Shown: piece by piece, positions 9,356 through 18,360 of the stretch
How positions within the stretch are numbered: the first letter of the stretch is position 1
How the letters are laid out: each line of letters starts with the position of its first letter
Origin: Desemzia sp. RIT 804
GTDB lineage: Bacteria; Bacillota; Bacilli; Lactobacillales; Carnobacteriaceae
DNA length: 64,000 bases
Direction: 5' to 3'
Assembly: GCF_016892605.1 (NCBI RefSeq)
Contig: NZ_JAFEMV010000008.1
Location: 1 to 64,000 of the forward strand
Notes under the pieces: generated by a model
Seen by the model: the letters and a program-made list of their open reading frames with translations, nothing else
Databases searched by the model: none
Told to the model about the DNA's origin: nothing
Program-made: the position numbers and the translations under genes

Positions 9356-9439
9356 TGTCCCCTTTTTCTTTTTCTCATTTCATACTCATTATTCTAACCA
9401 AATACTCAACTTTAGTCAACCTGTTGTTTCAGCTTATGC

Positions 9440-10258
9440 CTATTCTGTTTTCTCAAACACTAGTTTTATAGGTTGGTCTAAATCTTTTAAATAGATTTTC
9501 TGATTTTCTTCGAACGTCAATTCCTTATCGGACTTTCCAGCTGTTATTTCACCGGTTTCCTCATTGACCTCTATTGTTCCACCAAGCTCAAACACACGTG
9601 GTTCTGTCGTCTCATCAAATAAATACAAATAACCGCTTAAAGGTGATTCTGACACGACATAGGTTCCTGCATTTAAATGCTTTCCAACTTCCCAAACACC
9701 ATTTGTCAATACTATATCTGTTTCTTCATCTGCAATTACATTTGTGCTGGCTCCCATTTCAACAGAAAAGTTTTCTCCCCTCAAAGTCACCCTATTTCCA
9801 TCATACAAATCAACTTCTAAATAAGAGGCTGTAAATGGCGTCAATAACTCTTCCACAATCAAGAGACCATTTTTATCTGTCACACGTAATGTAGCGTTGT
9901 TCATTAGATACGGTTCGATCAGTCCGCTAGTATAATGGAATTGATAACGCCCTTCAGAAAAATTTTCTCCAACAGTATATTCGCCAGCATCAATACTTAC
10001 AAATTCCTTTTCAACTAATGGCAAGGATGGTCTTAGCAGGTCTTCACTAAATGGCTCTAAAATATACAGTTCTTTTTCTGCCCCAATGATTTCTTTATGG
10101 TCATTGTAACCAGCTATCGCTGCTTCGTTTTTCTCAATGACATTCCCATCATATTTTTCCGGCATCAGCCCTGTCCAACTTGCACAGCCAGAAAGGAACA
10201 AACAGGTCCCCAAAAGAAAATTGCTCAATTGAATAGATTTCTTAAGATTTGACTTCAT
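9440..10258 (-). CDS. Lipoprotein with two related beta modules, ABC-operon partner
   Basis: This 272-residue protein has a signal peptide and lipobox LSGC (Cys25), so it should be a membrane-anchored lipoprotein. I do not recognise a named domain. It contains two related segments, IDAGEYTVGENFSEGRYQF (about 90-110) and TNGVWEVGKHLNAGTYVV (about 185-205), a pattern of a short strand, GxN/H and a G-xY turn. Its start overlaps the ATPase gene by 17 bp, so it is translationally coupled to the ABC exporter and may sense or bind its cargo. The function is unknown. Confidence 0.65.
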   Translation of the reverse strand: MKSNLKKSIQLSNFLLGTCLFLSGCASWTGLMPEKYDGNVIEKNEAAIAGYNDHKEIIGAEKELYILEPFSEDLLRPSLPLVEKEFVSIDAGEYTVGENFSEGRYQFHYTSGLIEPYLMNNATLRVTDKNGLLIVEELLTPFTASYLEVDLYDGNRVTLRGENFSVEMGASTNVIADEETDIVLTNGVWEVGKHLNAGTYVVSESPLSGYLYLFDETTEPRVFELGGTIEVNEETGEITAGKSDKELTFEENQKIYLKDLDQPIKLVFEKTE

Positions 10259-11180
10259 TCAATTGCCTCCCCGGCTTTGATTCGGAGTTTCCATAGAGAT
10301 GAGTATAATATTCAGAAGTCCCTAAGGAACCTACTTCTAACTCTTCTATGTTCATTCCTCTCAGGAACTGGAACAATTCTAGTTCTTGTTGGTTGGTATA
10401 ATTTGTTAAAGGGATACACAATTTAGATTGATTCAAACGAATGGTCCCATCTGGAAGTTCCCATTTCTCAAATAATTTTTCTTGTTGGCCAGTATCCAGT
10501 AAAACCTTATAGTAAACCTCTGCGGCTTCATATCGATCGTAAACGAAGTGAACTCCGCCATCTTTCAAGAATAAGATCCGATCAGCGTATTCATCTAGAT
10601 TATCCAATAGATGAGAAGACACAAATATAATTTTCCCTTCTCTTTTCAATTCTTGTAAGATCTTGGATACTAAATTTACATTTTCCGGATCCAAACCATT
10701 CATCACTTCATCCATTAACATGATTGGAGTATCTGCAGCAATCACCATGGCAAAGCATAAGCGTTGTCTCATCCCAAGAGAATACGTTTCTACCTTCCTC
10801 CCTACATACCCTCTCATTTGCAAACGATCAATGATCGCATCTACCTTACTCTTATCCTTTTTCCAAATATCTGCATACATTTGGATATGTTCTTTCCCAG
10901 AAAAGTTCTCATGTAAATCAGCTTGGTCAGGAAAGAAAGTTATTTTTTTATGCAGTTCTAAAACGTCTTTTGCAGTATCTTTATATTCTTTATCATCAAT
11001 CAAAATATGGCCTGCACGTATAGGAATAAAACGCATGATGGCATTGAATAAAGACGTTTTTCCTGTTCCATTCGGTGCTACCAGTCCTATGATCTGCCCG
11101 TTTTCCAAAGATAGCTCTATATTATCTAATACAACTCGGTCCTCATAAGAAACTGTTAAGCCTTTGACTTCTAAGCTCAT
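10242..11180 (-). CDS. ABC transporter ATP-binding protein
   Basis: A 312-residue ABC ATPase of the ABC-2 exporter class. Walker A is APNGTGKTS (about residues 35-43), the signature is YSLGMRQRL, and Walker B is IMLMDEVMNGLDPE, followed by the SSH switch in FVSSHLLDN. About 90 residues follow the core as an accessory C-terminal domain. It overlaps the permease gene by four bases (ATGA) and the downstream lipoprotein gene by 17. The partners are the two permeases upstream; substrate unknown. Confidence 0.9.
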   Translation of the reverse strand: MSLEVKGLTVSYEDRVVLDNIELSLENGQIIGLVAPNGTGKTSLFNAIMRFIPIRAGHILIDDKEYKDTAKDVLELHKKITFFPDQADLHENFSGKEHIQMYADIWKKDKSKVDAIIDRLQMRGYVGRKVETYSLGMRQRLCFAMVIAADTPIMLMDEVMNGLDPENVNLVSKILQELKREGKIIFVSSHLLDNLDEYADRILFLKDGGVHFVYDRYEAAEVYYKVLLDTGQQEKLFEKWELPDGTIRLNQSKLCIPLTNYTNQQELELFQFLRGMNIEELEVGSLGTSEYYTHLYGNSESKPGRQLNEVKS

Positions 11181-12364
11181 GATGCTCTCCTCCTCTTTAA
11201 TCCCATAGTTTTAGTCGGTATAAAATTAAATACTGCTGTAAATATTCCTTCCAGTATAAGTAGATAAACAATTAACAGAAGCATCATTTTCCAACTAGTG
11301 ATTGAAGCCAACCCAAATTGTTCTGCACTCGTTCCTCTTACAACGGGGACAATTTGCAAATAAAGAGAAGGTTGCCATGAACTAAAAGGTTCCACCAATT
11401 GCCAGATTGAAGGGATAAAATATACTCCTACTACTAATCCAATGGTTAAGTAAATATTCCGAATGATCCAACTTAAACCAGTAGCCAATAATAAGATAAC
11501 GTAACTAAGCAGCATACCGAGACCAACCAATAATAAGATGTATTGCCAAGTAGCTACGTATTCGATTCCGGCTCCGTTATAAACGGCAACGGGATACCAT
11601 AAACTTCCTGCTGTTTCTCGCCATAAACTAATTGCGTAACTGATCCCCATGCCAAGAACCGTTACTGACCACATCAACAGCCACAACTGCATGCTACGTT
11701 GATGCCACTGTTTTTTCCACGAAATGGGAATCCCTTGTGTCACACTCCAATTCTTTTTCTGATCTTGCGTAAATCGATCAGCTGCTAATAGACTTGCAAA
11801 TAAAAACAACACCACTCCTACAATGAGTTCTACTTGTTGGTAAAATACCTGACTGGCAGAATATGGGTTCCATTCAATGTTCAATTGATGGTCATTTAAA
11901 TACTGATAAAAAGCCAAATCTTGTTGAAGCGTCTCATGATCGGGTAAAACACTTGTCAAAAGAGTATACGAACTGAAATCTGTCATTTCCCACAGAAGCA
12001 GTTGATTTTCTGCAATAATTCGTCCGTTATCTAGATAATTGTCTACTACTGAGACCATCGCTTCGACTGTATTGCCTTCTTTTTCCGAAAGAATATAGCG
12101 TTGCATCCCATAAAGCCTTTGTTGTTGAGCTAAGAGGTCGTACACTTCTTCCCCCAATTCTCCTTCGAAATGGGTTTCTGGAATAATATGGAACAACTGT
12201 TGTGTAATTCTATACTGTTCACGTACTTGGTCTAAAGGTAAATCTAATTTTTGTTGGCGGTAAAATAAAGAAAACGAACTAAAAAATAGAAAGAACGCCA
12301 CCAGGATAATTCTTGTTTTCCAGTCTCTCAATAATTTTTGCCAGTGCCATTTTGCTGATCCCAT
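11177..12364 (-). CDS. ABC-2 type permease (inner gene)
   Basis: A 395-residue membrane protein with one N-terminal segment (IILVAFFLFFSSFSLFY), a roughly 140-residue extracytoplasmic region, and five or six further hydrophobic segments from about residue 180 onward. This is the layout of ABC-2 exporters. It lies 13 bp after another permease and overlaps the ATPase gene, so the two probably form a heterodimer. No family-specific motif is visible. Confidence 0.75.
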   Translation of the reverse strand: MGSAKWHWQKLLRDWKTRIILVAFFLFFSSFSLFYRQQKLDLPLDQVREQYRITQQLFHIIPETHFEGELGEEVYDLLAQQQRLYGMQRYILSEKEGNTVEAMVSVVDNYLDNGRIIAENQLLLWEMTDFSSYTLLTSVLPDHETLQQDLAFYQYLNDHQLNIEWNPYSASQVFYQQVELIVGVVLFLFASLLAADRFTQDQKKNWSVTQGIPISWKKQWHQRSMQLWLLMWSVTVLGMGISYAISLWRETAGSLWYPVAVYNGAGIEYVATWQYILLLVGLGMLLSYVILLLATGLSWIIRNIYLTIGLVVGVYFIPSIWQLVEPFSSWQPSLYLQIVPVVRGTSAEQFGLASITSWKMMLLLIVYLLILEGIFTAVFNFIPTKTMGLKRRRAS

Positions 12365-12377
12365 CTTTTCCCCTCCC

Positions 12378-13583
12378 TTATCTCACAAATCTTTGACGAG
12401 AAATGAACTTAGTTGCTACCCATAATAAGATCTCTAGAACAATTATCGTACTTATAATGATTATTAGACCTCGGTCCATAGTAATCGTTGGCGTGTTCAA
12501 AAGAAAATTCTTTTCTCCGCTGATGACCTTTCCAAAATCAATATAGGTCTGCGGGAAGAAACTTAAATCAATCCCTAAAATATCTCGCATCCGTCGACTG
12601 TAATACAATTTCTCAAAAATAATTGCAAATACTCCCAGCGTTAGCACCACTACGTCATTTTTGAACAATAAGCTGAGCAATACCGATAATCGTATCGTTA
12701 CATACATGAACAATACCAAAAAAGGCAGGATTTTTATTAAAAAGGAACTAATTTTCATCAATCCAAATACAGCATCATTTGTCACATAACTGGAGCTATA
12801 TGTATAAAGCGGTACTTTTAGATCTAAACTCCCAAACCCAAATAAAAGTCCATTTACTAAAAAGAACCAGCTGAATACAGCTATAAAAAACAACCCCACA
12901 AAACAGAATGCAGCCAAGGATTGTACAAATAAGTATTGTCTCCAACTATAAGGTATCCCTGCTTTTTGAGTTCGTGCTTCTCTTTCTCCAGTGATCACAT
13001 CACTCACCAAGAAAACAGTTAGAGTCAGAAGAATCAAAGGTCCCAAGTTAAGAAAAAATAAATGGATTTGCTGCCAAGCCGTTTTTTCTTGTATCAAATG
13101 AAACGTAATATCCCGAACTTCTTCTAAGTAACTGTTTAAACGCAGCTGTTTGTTGCTTTGATCGTACCGCAAGTCCTTCAGTGGTTCTTCAGAATTTTTC
13201 AAGTAGTCATTCTCTATTTCCTTGATCAGTTCTTCAGGCAGATAATTCAATTGAATAAATCTTCGAGCATTCCCTGTATCTATAGCTCCTTTAAAAGCTC
13301 TCTGCTGTTCAAAATTATTTTTCGCTATTTGATAGGTGGATAACCCAGTGAATATATTAGCCTCTGTAGTCCCAGCTTCAAATTGAGCTTTCATAGAACC
13401 TTGACTCCCTAAGAGATCAACTTCTAACCGGTCCATATCTACGGTGTCTATTAATTCTATATTCGGCAATACGAATCCTGAGTAAATAAGCACTCCCAGA
13501 AAAGCAACTATCCATACTAGGCGATTCTTTTTGTTCCTGACCATCCTTTTAAAAGTTTCCATAAATACTACCTTTGCTATCAT
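12378..13583 (-). CDS. ABC-2 type permease (first gene of operon)
   Basis: A 401-residue permease with the same topology as its neighbour: one N-terminal segment (LVWIVAFLGVLIYSGFVL), a large outer domain, then a bundle of hydrophobic segments. The first codon may be at 13583 (AAGGG upstream) or at the ATG for METFKRMV (13562, AAAGG 8 nt upstream). It heads a four-gene minus-strand operon: two permeases, ATPase, lipoprotein. Roles such as peptide export or envelope-stress resistance are guesses. Confidence 0.75.
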   Translation of the reverse strand: MIAKVVFMETFKRMVRNKKNRLVWIVAFLGVLIYSGFVLPNIELIDTVDMDRLEVDLLGSQGSMKAQFEAGTTEANIFTGLSTYQIAKNNFEQQRAFKGAIDTGNARRFIQLNYLPEELIKEIENDYLKNSEEPLKDLRYDQSNKQLRLNSYLEEVRDITFHLIQEKTAWQQIHLFFLNLGPLILLTLTVFLVSDVITGEREARTQKAGIPYSWRQYLFVQSLAAFCFVGLFFIAVFSWFFLVNGLLFGFGSLDLKVPLYTYSSSYVTNDAVFGLMKISSFLIKILPFLVLFMYVTIRLSVLLSLLFKNDVVVLTLGVFAIIFEKLYYSRRMRDILGIDLSFFPQTYIDFGKVISGEKNFLLNTPTITMDRGLIIIISTIIVLEILLWVATKFISRQRFVR

Positions 13584-13622
13584 CCACTCACCCTTTTATG
13601 TAGTCCTCTTTAACTAAACTCA

Positions 13623-13640
13623 TGTTATATTATTGTAACA
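13623..13640. promoter_or_regulatory. Dyad upstream of the ABC exporter operon
   Basis: TGTTATATTATTGTAACA is TGTTA-N8-TAACA, centred about 48 bp before the first permease start, close to a TACAAT box on minus. GntR/YtrA-type regulators often bind such dyads at exporter operons; no regulator gene is nearby. Confidence 0.35.
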
Positions 13641-13713
13641 CAGTGTGGAAAAGATGAAAGAATTATCATAAACAATCCAAATTTATTACTTTACAAAGGC
13701 TTATCTTGTTGCA

Positions 13714-13755
13714 CAAAAAAACAGACTCTCTTCTATATGAAGAATGGAGTCTGCT
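13714..13755 (-). terminator. Terminator of folT
   Basis: GCAGACTC pairs with GAGTCTG across a loop of about 18 nt, followed on minus by a run of seven T. Confidence 0.8.
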
Positions 13756-13778
13756 TTTGTGTTTTCTATTTAAGATAT

Positions 13779-14300
13779 TTAATCTTTCAGTTGCATGGCT
13801 TTACGAATAGTCGGATTATTTCCCACAAAATAAATCACAGCTATCCGAATCGGCATAAGAACAGCGTTTTGAATCAAGCGAGCTGGTAAGATAGCTAAGG
13901 CTGCTTCTTCCGTTAACATATACACCCACAATGTATTCAATCCTAGATTGACAAAAATGGTAATGACCAGTACAGCTAAACTAACCCGCCATAGCGATTT
14001 AGGTTTGTTGTGTAAAAAGACACCATAGATAAAACCGCCTAGAAATGCCGATAAAGTGAAGCCTGGGAAAAAAATACCAGAACTCCCGAATAAAAAGGTC
14101 CCGGCGATATCAGTCAACGCTCCAGCTATCCCAGCTGCCCATGGTCCAAACAACATCCCGATCATTGCAGAAGGTAAAAAACCGAAGCCGATACGCACGA
14201 TTGGCGTTTGAATCGAAACAAAACGCGTCAAAATAATGTCTAGTGCCATCAGTAAAGAAATTTTCGAGATGGTCCTAGCATCAAATTTCAATTTTTTCAT
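13779..14300 (-). CDS. folT: ECF transporter S component, folate-specific
   Basis: FolT is the membrane substrate-binding subunit that captures folate and pairs with the shared EcfT-EcfA module, whose genes are not in this window. The 173-residue protein has about six hydrophobic segments. The N-terminal ISKISLLMALDIILTRF helix and the glycine-rich FLPSAMIGMLFGPW segment are typical, and NTLWVYML is a FolT hallmark. A THF riboswitch directly upstream independently supports folate. AAAGGAG precedes the ATG. The gene stands alone with its own terminator. Confidence 0.88.
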   Translation of the reverse strand: MKKLKFDARTISKISLLMALDIILTRFVSIQTPIVRIGFGFLPSAMIGMLFGPWAAGIAGALTDIAGTFLFGSSGIFFPGFTLSAFLGGFIYGVFLHNKPKSLWRVSLAVLVITIFVNLGLNTLWVYMLTEEAALAILPARLIQNAVLMPIRIAVIYFVGNNPTIRKAMQLKD

Positions 14301-14336
14301 ATTGAAGATCTCCTTTATGAGCTCCCCACATATCTA

Positions 14337-14442
14337 TATGCAGCGAATGCAAAAATAAAACCGCAAATCGACTAAGTCAATTTTTCGTCTGAGGGCAACA
14401 TCCCATCCTCCCAGCACTTAACGCTTTATTTTCTACTCTGTT
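14337..14442 (-). promoter_or_regulatory. Tetrahydrofolate (THF) riboswitch
   Basis: On minus the leader reads AGAGTAGA, then GCGTTAAGTG, then GGGATGTTGCC, then GCGGT and TTGCATTCGCT. These match the conserved core of the THF riboswitch in order and spacing. It ends about 35 nt before the folT start. No T-rich terminator follows, so control is likely by hiding the AAAGGAG site. Confidence 0.88.
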
Positions 14443-14475
14443 TTTTAGAAAATTGTCTCAAATTCTCCACAAGTA

Positions 14476-14504
14476 ACTATACTATGTTTAACACTATTCT
14501 ACAA
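14476..14504 (-). promoter_or_regulatory. Promoter of folT
   Basis: On minus TTGTAG (14499-14504), 17 bp and TATAGT (14476-14481) lie just upstream of the riboswitch. Confidence 0.55.
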
Positions 14505-14576
14505 TGCTAAGTTCTTCTCAAAGGAAAGTAAATGAGTTTTCTATTATGTAAAGAAATTTTTTTTAATTTTTTTCTA

Positions 14577-14605
14577 TTGACTTTCTCATACAATACCGCT
14601 ATATT
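14577..14605 (+). promoter_or_regulatory. Promoter of the T-box/met operon
   Basis: TTGACT (14577-14582), a 17-bp spacer and TATATT (14600-14605) sit directly before the first T-box leader. Transcription should begin near 14612. Confidence 0.75.
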
Positions 14606-14611
14606 TAAAAC

Positions 14612-14935
14612 CAAGTTAATAAAAACAAAAAAACGCGATGAAAAGAAGAGTACGTTTTGGTAATGCTTTAAGAGAGCTCATGGGTGGTGTAAATGAGCAG
14701 CAGAGCCTGACAGAAAATGGTCTTTGAGCGGATTAAGCGACTATCCATATGGATATAGGTTATTACGGCAGCACCCGTTACAGTGCCACAGTATAAAAAG
14801 ATGCATTCGTCTTTTGTACTGACGGAGGTAAACTTAGCAATAAGTTTACAAATTAAGGTGGTAACACGAAGCGACTATAGCTATCGTCCTTAACAAGAGT
14901 CCTTTAAGGATTTTTGTTAAGGACGATTTTTTTTA
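14612..14935 (+). promoter_or_regulatory. T-box riboswitch 1 (methionine specifier)
   Basis: A full T-box leader: Stem I with the candidate specifier ATG (14717-14719, in GAAAATGG), a middle domain, the T-box sequence AAGGTGGTAACACG (14855-14868) and a terminator (14883-14932) whose 14-pair stem ATCGTCCTTAACAA is followed by seven or more T. The specifier reads Met, which agrees with metNIQ downstream. Uncharged tRNA-Met would stabilise the antiterminator. Confidence 0.88.
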
Positions 14936-14949
14936 CAATTAAATACCTC

Positions 14950-15254
14950 TTTCTATTAACGCAGTGACGAGAAAAGTACTTCTTTAAAAAGCAACAACAG
15001 AGAGCCTGAATTGCTGAGAACAGGTTTGCTAGACATCGAAGGAAAATGGCCTCTGAGCGGGATACCGAATGCTGAAAAGCACAAGGCTATCATGGGCGCA
15101 CCCATTACAGTGCTAGAGTCTCTGAGCAATCTTGTTCAGGTACTTGATAAGGAGATTTCTGTGAAGGAATCTTAAAAAAAGGTGGTAACACGAACAAAAA
15201 GCGTTCGTCCTTTTCTATAAGTTGTTTATAGAAAAGGACGAGCGCTTTTTTTTT
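14950..15254 (+). promoter_or_regulatory. T-box riboswitch 2 (methionine specifier)
   Basis: A second complete T-box follows the first. The candidate specifier is again ATG (15046-15048, GAAAATGG), the T-box is AAGGTGGTAACACG (around 15179-15192), and the terminator (15196-15254) is very long, pairing TTTTCTATAA and GTTCGTCC regions before a run of eight T. I see no clear promoter between the two leaders, so both should act in series on one transcript. Confidence 0.88.
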
Positions 15255-15258
15255 AGAG

Positions 15259-15385
15259 AGCAGAGTAAGGCGTTTAGCTTTTCGTCTATAAGAAGATTTC
15301 GACCAGTTAGACGGTTTTTTCCCTAACAGGTCGAAATCAGCTTATAGACGCGAAAACTGCCATGCGCAACTCGTTTCAAACAGAG
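15259..15385 (+). repeat. 125-bp hairpin repeat, copy A
   Basis: This unit lies between T-box 2 and metN in the metN direction. Arms pair within the copy: GATTTCGACC with GGTCGAAATC, GTCTATAAG with CTTATAGAC, and GTTAG with CTAAC. Outer ends share the family sequence (GCGCA-AC-TCGTTT at the 3' side). Confidence 0.8.
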
Positions 15386-15435
15386 AGCGAAGAAAAGCGT
15401 TAAGGTTTCCGTAGAGTTCGATTCAGAGCAGAAAC
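15386..15435 (+). repeat. 125-bp hairpin repeat, truncated copy B
   Basis: Only the first ~35 bp (including TTCCGTAGAGTTCG, shared with copy D3) and the last ~15 bp (CAGAGCAGAAAC) remain. About 75 bp of the centre are missing. Confidence 0.65.
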
Positions 15436-15476
15436 TTAGCATGATAATTTCACAAACAATTTAGGAGGAAAATTAT

Positions 15477-16553
15477 ATGATCACATTAAAAGATATTGGA
15501 GTTACATTTGGAAGTGCAAACGCACCTATTAAAGCTGTTGAAGAGGTCTCACTTTCAGTTGATAAAGGAGATGTATATGGAATTGTCGGGTACAGTGGTG
15601 CTGGAAAAAGTACTTTAGTCCGAACGATCAACTTATTGCAACGCCCTACCAGCGGAAAAGTTGTGGTTGCCGGTCAAGATATGCTGGCACTTAAACCTAG
15701 CGAGCTGCGAGCTGCGCGGAAAAAAATAGGAATGATCTTCCAACATTTTAATCTGATGGATTCGCGTACCGTAGCTGGTAATATTGCTTACCCCTTACGA
15801 AAATCAGGACTCAGTAAAGCAGATATTCAACAAAAAGTAGCCGATTTGCTTGAATTGGTAGGTCTTTCAGACAAAATCAATGCTTTTCCTTCACAACTTT
15901 CAGGAGGCCAAAAACAACGGGTAGCTATAGCAAGAGCCTTAGCTAATGATCCAGATGTGTTGTTGTGTGATGAAGCAACCAGTGCTCTAGACCCTAAAAC
16001 CACTCTTTCTATTTTAAGTCTACTGAAAGAATTAAATGAGCGTTTGTCTTTGACCATCGTCATCATTACTCATGAAATGCAAGTAGTCAAAGAAATATGC
16101 AACAAAGTAGCTGTTATGGAAAATGGACATGTCGTTGAAGATGGTAACTTAGTTTCCATTTTCACTCAACCAAAAGAGCGAATCACAAAAGAATTTATCA
16201 ATACTGCTACTCATGTGGACCAAGCTCTAGAAAAGATATTGAGCCACCCTACTCTATTGAATTTGCAAGGAGACGATACCTTGGCCAACATTTCTTATGT
16301 GGGTTCCAATACCAGTGAACCTTTGATCGCTACTTTATCTAGTCAGTTCCACGTTTCTACCAACATTCTTTATGGAAATGTAGAAATCTTACAAGAAACG
16401 CCTGTTGGGAACCTACTTGTTATCTTATCCGGGGAACCAGCTCAAAAGCAAAAAGCTTTGTCTTATCTAGCCAGTAAAAATGTGGCAGTAGACATTCTGA
16501 CCAGTCAATCTGAAAAAGTCATTCAATTTAGACAAAAACAAAAAATTAGTTAA
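15477..16553 (+). CDS. metN: Methionine ABC transporter ATP-binding protein
   Basis: MetN powers uptake of methionine with MetI and MetQ. The 358-residue protein has Walker [10 protein letters not shown] (38-46), signature [10 protein letters not shown], Walker [13 protein letters not shown], and the [15 protein letters not shown] segment typical of the family. The C-terminal ~80 residues (from about 275) form the NIL domain that senses cytoplasmic methionine and inhibits transport. AGGAGG precedes the ATG. It is the first gene after two Met T-boxes and a repeat pair, and is followed 11 bp later by metI. Confidence 0.93.
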   Translation: MITLKDIGVTFGSANAPIKAVEEVSLSVDKGDVYGIVGYSGAGKSTLVRTINLLQRPTSGKVVVAGQDMLALKPSELRAARKKIGMIFQHFNLMDSRTVAGNIAYPLRKSGLSKADIQQKVADLLELVGLSDKINAFPSQLSGGQKQRVAIARALANDPDVLLCDEATSALDPKTTLSILSLLKELNERLSLTIVIITHEMQVVKEICNKVAVMENGHVVEDGNLVSIFTQPKERITKEFINTATHVDQALEKILSHPTLLNLQGDDTLANISYVGSNTSEPLIATLSSQFHVSTNILYGNVEILQETPVGNLLVILSGEPAQKQKALSYLASKNVAVDILTSQSEKVIQFRQKQKIS

Positions 16554-16564
16554 GGGGGAAATGA

Positions 16565-17248
16565 ATGATGTCTCAATTCTTAAATACGTATTTTTCAAAT
16601 GTCATTAAAATTCAAGATGAGGTACTTGAAAGCTTTATCGAAACTATTTACATGGTCTTATTGACTGCAGTTATTGCGGGGATTTTAGGAATCTTCTTAG
16701 GGATTATTCTAGTTGTTACAGGACCAAAAGGTATCCTCGTAAATAAGCGTATCTATAATTTCTTAGATCAATTTATCAATATTTTCCGTTCCATCCCGTT
16801 CATTATTATGATGACATTGATCGTTCCTTTCACACGATTGGTTGTAGGAACTTCCATTGGGACTTCTGCCGCTATTATTCCTTTAATCGTAGGGACAACA
16901 CCATTTTTTGCCCGACAAATACAAAATGCTTTGTTGGAAGTTGATCCTGGTGTAATTGAAGCTGCTGAAGCGATGGGTTCTAGTCCTCTTGAAATTATTT
17001 TTAGAGTCTATTTGAAAGAAGGTTTAACACCGATCATCCGTGTATCCTCTTTAACGATCATTAATTTAATTGGCTTAACTGCAATGGCAGGAGCTATTGG
17101 TGGCGGCGGCTTAGGAAACCTGGCTATCGCACGAGGGTACAATCGATTCCAATCGGATGTCACTCTTGTAGCTACTTTACTGATTCTGTTGATCGTCTTT
17201 ATCAGTCAGGCGCTTGGAAACTATTTGGTCAAAAAAACCAGTCATTAA
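16565..17248 (+). CDS. metI: Methionine ABC transporter permease
   Basis: A 227-residue permease with five hydrophobic segments and the EAA loop EVDPGVIEAAEAMGSSPLEI that docks on MetN. The closing AMAGAIGGGGLGNLAI segment is characteristic of MetI. Two consecutive ATG codons (16565, 16568) are possible; AAGGGGGAA lies upstream. It sits between metN and metQ. Confidence 0.92.
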   Translation: MMSQFLNTYFSNVIKIQDEVLESFIETIYMVLLTAVIAGILGIFLGIILVVTGPKGILVNKRIYNFLDQFINIFRSIPFIIMMTLIVPFTRLVVGTSIGTSAAIIPLIVGTTPFFARQIQNALLEVDPGVIEAAEAMGSSPLEIIFRVYLKEGLTPIIRVSSLTIINLIGLTAMAGAIGGGGLGNLAIARGYNRFQSDVTLVATLLILLIVFISQALGNYLVKKTSH

Positions 17249-17281
17249 TCAAACTAAAACACATAAAAGGGAGAAATCATC

Positions 17282-18103
17282 ATGAAAAACAGAAAAAAAT
17301 TATTATCTAGTATCGTATTAGGATTTGGAGCTTTTGTCTTAGCAGCTTGTGGGAATACAGCAACAGGAGATGAAGACAAAACAGTCACATTAGGTGTGAT
17401 CGGAGAAGATCAAGATGTTTGGGATTTTGTAGCAGATAAGCTGGAAGAAGACGGTATTACTTTAGAATTAGTAAAATTCACTGACTACGCACAACCAAAT
17501 AACGCATTGGATGAAGGCGAAGTAGATTTGAACTCTTTCCAACATCAAATCTTCTTAGATTCTTACAACGAAGACAGTGGCACTGATTTAACAGCTATCG
17601 GAAATACCGTTATTGCTCCACTTGGTATTTATTCTCAAAACCTTACTTCTATTGAAGAAATAAAAGAAAATGATATTGTTGCTATTCCAAATGACGTTAC
17701 AAATGGCGGTCGTGCATTATTGCTATTGCAAACAGCAGGTCTGATAACAGTCGATCCTGCAGCTGAAACAACACCTACAGTAAATGATATTACAGACAAT
17801 CCTTTAAACCTTGAGATCCAAGAACTAGATGCTGCTCAAACAGCTCGTTCTCTTCCAGATGTAGCTGTTTCCATCATTAATAGTGGTATGGCCGTTGACG
17901 CAGGATTTGTCCCTGTAGAAGACGCTATTTTCTTAGAACCAGTGGATGAAAACTCTGAACCATACATCAACATCATCGTAGCACGCGCCGAAGATACAGA
18001 AAATGAATTGTATCAAAAAGTAGTAGAAGCATACCAAGCCGAAGACACTAAAGAAATAATCGCAGAATCATCCAAAGGATCATCCGTACCAGCCTGGGAC
18101 TAA
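17282..18103 (+). CDS. metQ: Methionine-binding lipoprotein
   Basis: MetQ (NlpA family) delivers methionine to MetNI. The 273-residue protein has a signal peptide with lipobox LAAC (Cys23). Family motifs include VTLGVIGED, EGEVDLNSFQHQIFLDSY and the IAIPNDVTNGGRALLLLQ stretch, and it ends with the usual GSSVPAWD-like tail. GGGAG precedes the ATG. Two tandem hairpin repeats follow its stop within 10 bp. Confidence 0.92.
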   Translation: MKNRKKLLSSIVLGFGAFVLAACGNTATGDEDKTVTLGVIGEDQDVWDFVADKLEEDGITLELVKFTDYAQPNNALDEGEVDLNSFQHQIFLDSYNEDSGTDLTAIGNTVIAPLGIYSQNLTSIEEIKENDIVAIPNDVTNGGRALLLLQTAGLITVDPAAETTPTVNDITDNPLNLEIQELDAAQTARSLPDVAVSIINSGMAVDAGFVPVEDAIFLEPVDENSEPYINIIVARAEDTENELYQKVVEAYQAEDTKEIIAESSKGSSVPAWD

Positions 18104-18110
18104 CCCAGAG

Positions 18111-18235
18111 AGCGGAGCAAGGCGCTTAGCTTACCGTATATAAGAAGGATTTGACCAGTTAGGCGCTTTTCCTAACAAGTCAAATTCAGCTTATATACGC
18201 GTAAGCTGCCTTGCGCAGCTCGTTTCAGAGCAGAG
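18111..18235 (+). repeat. 125-bp hairpin repeat, copy C1
   Basis: First of two nearly identical tandem units. Arms pair: CTTACCG-TATATAAG with CTTATATA-CGCGTAAG, ATTTGAC with GTCAAAT, GTTAG with CTAAC, and GCAAGGCG with TGCCTTGCGC. It begins 8 bp after metQ. Confidence 0.85.
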
Positions 18236-18360
18236 AGCGGAGCAAGGCGCTTAGCTTACCGTATATAAGAAGGATTTGACCAGTTAGGCGCTTTTCCTAA
18301 CAAGTCAAATTCAGCTTATATACGCGTAAGCTGCCTTGCGCAGCTCATTTCAGAGCAGAA
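18236..18360 (+). repeat. 125-bp hairpin repeat, copy C2
   Basis: Matches C1 over 125 bp except at the extreme 3' end (CTCATTT in place of CTCGTTT, and the last base). Such identity implies recent duplication or gene conversion. It separates metQ from the amidohydrolase gene. Confidence 0.85.

Noticed and set aside
14612-15254. SAM riboswitch before metNIQ
   Set aside because: The conserved AAGGTGGTAACACG and codon-bearing Stem I identify T-boxes; no SAM-I core is present.
18111-18360. Tandem repeats resembling a short CRISPR array
   Set aside because: The units are 125 bp, abut without spacers and fold as hairpins; no cas genes are near.
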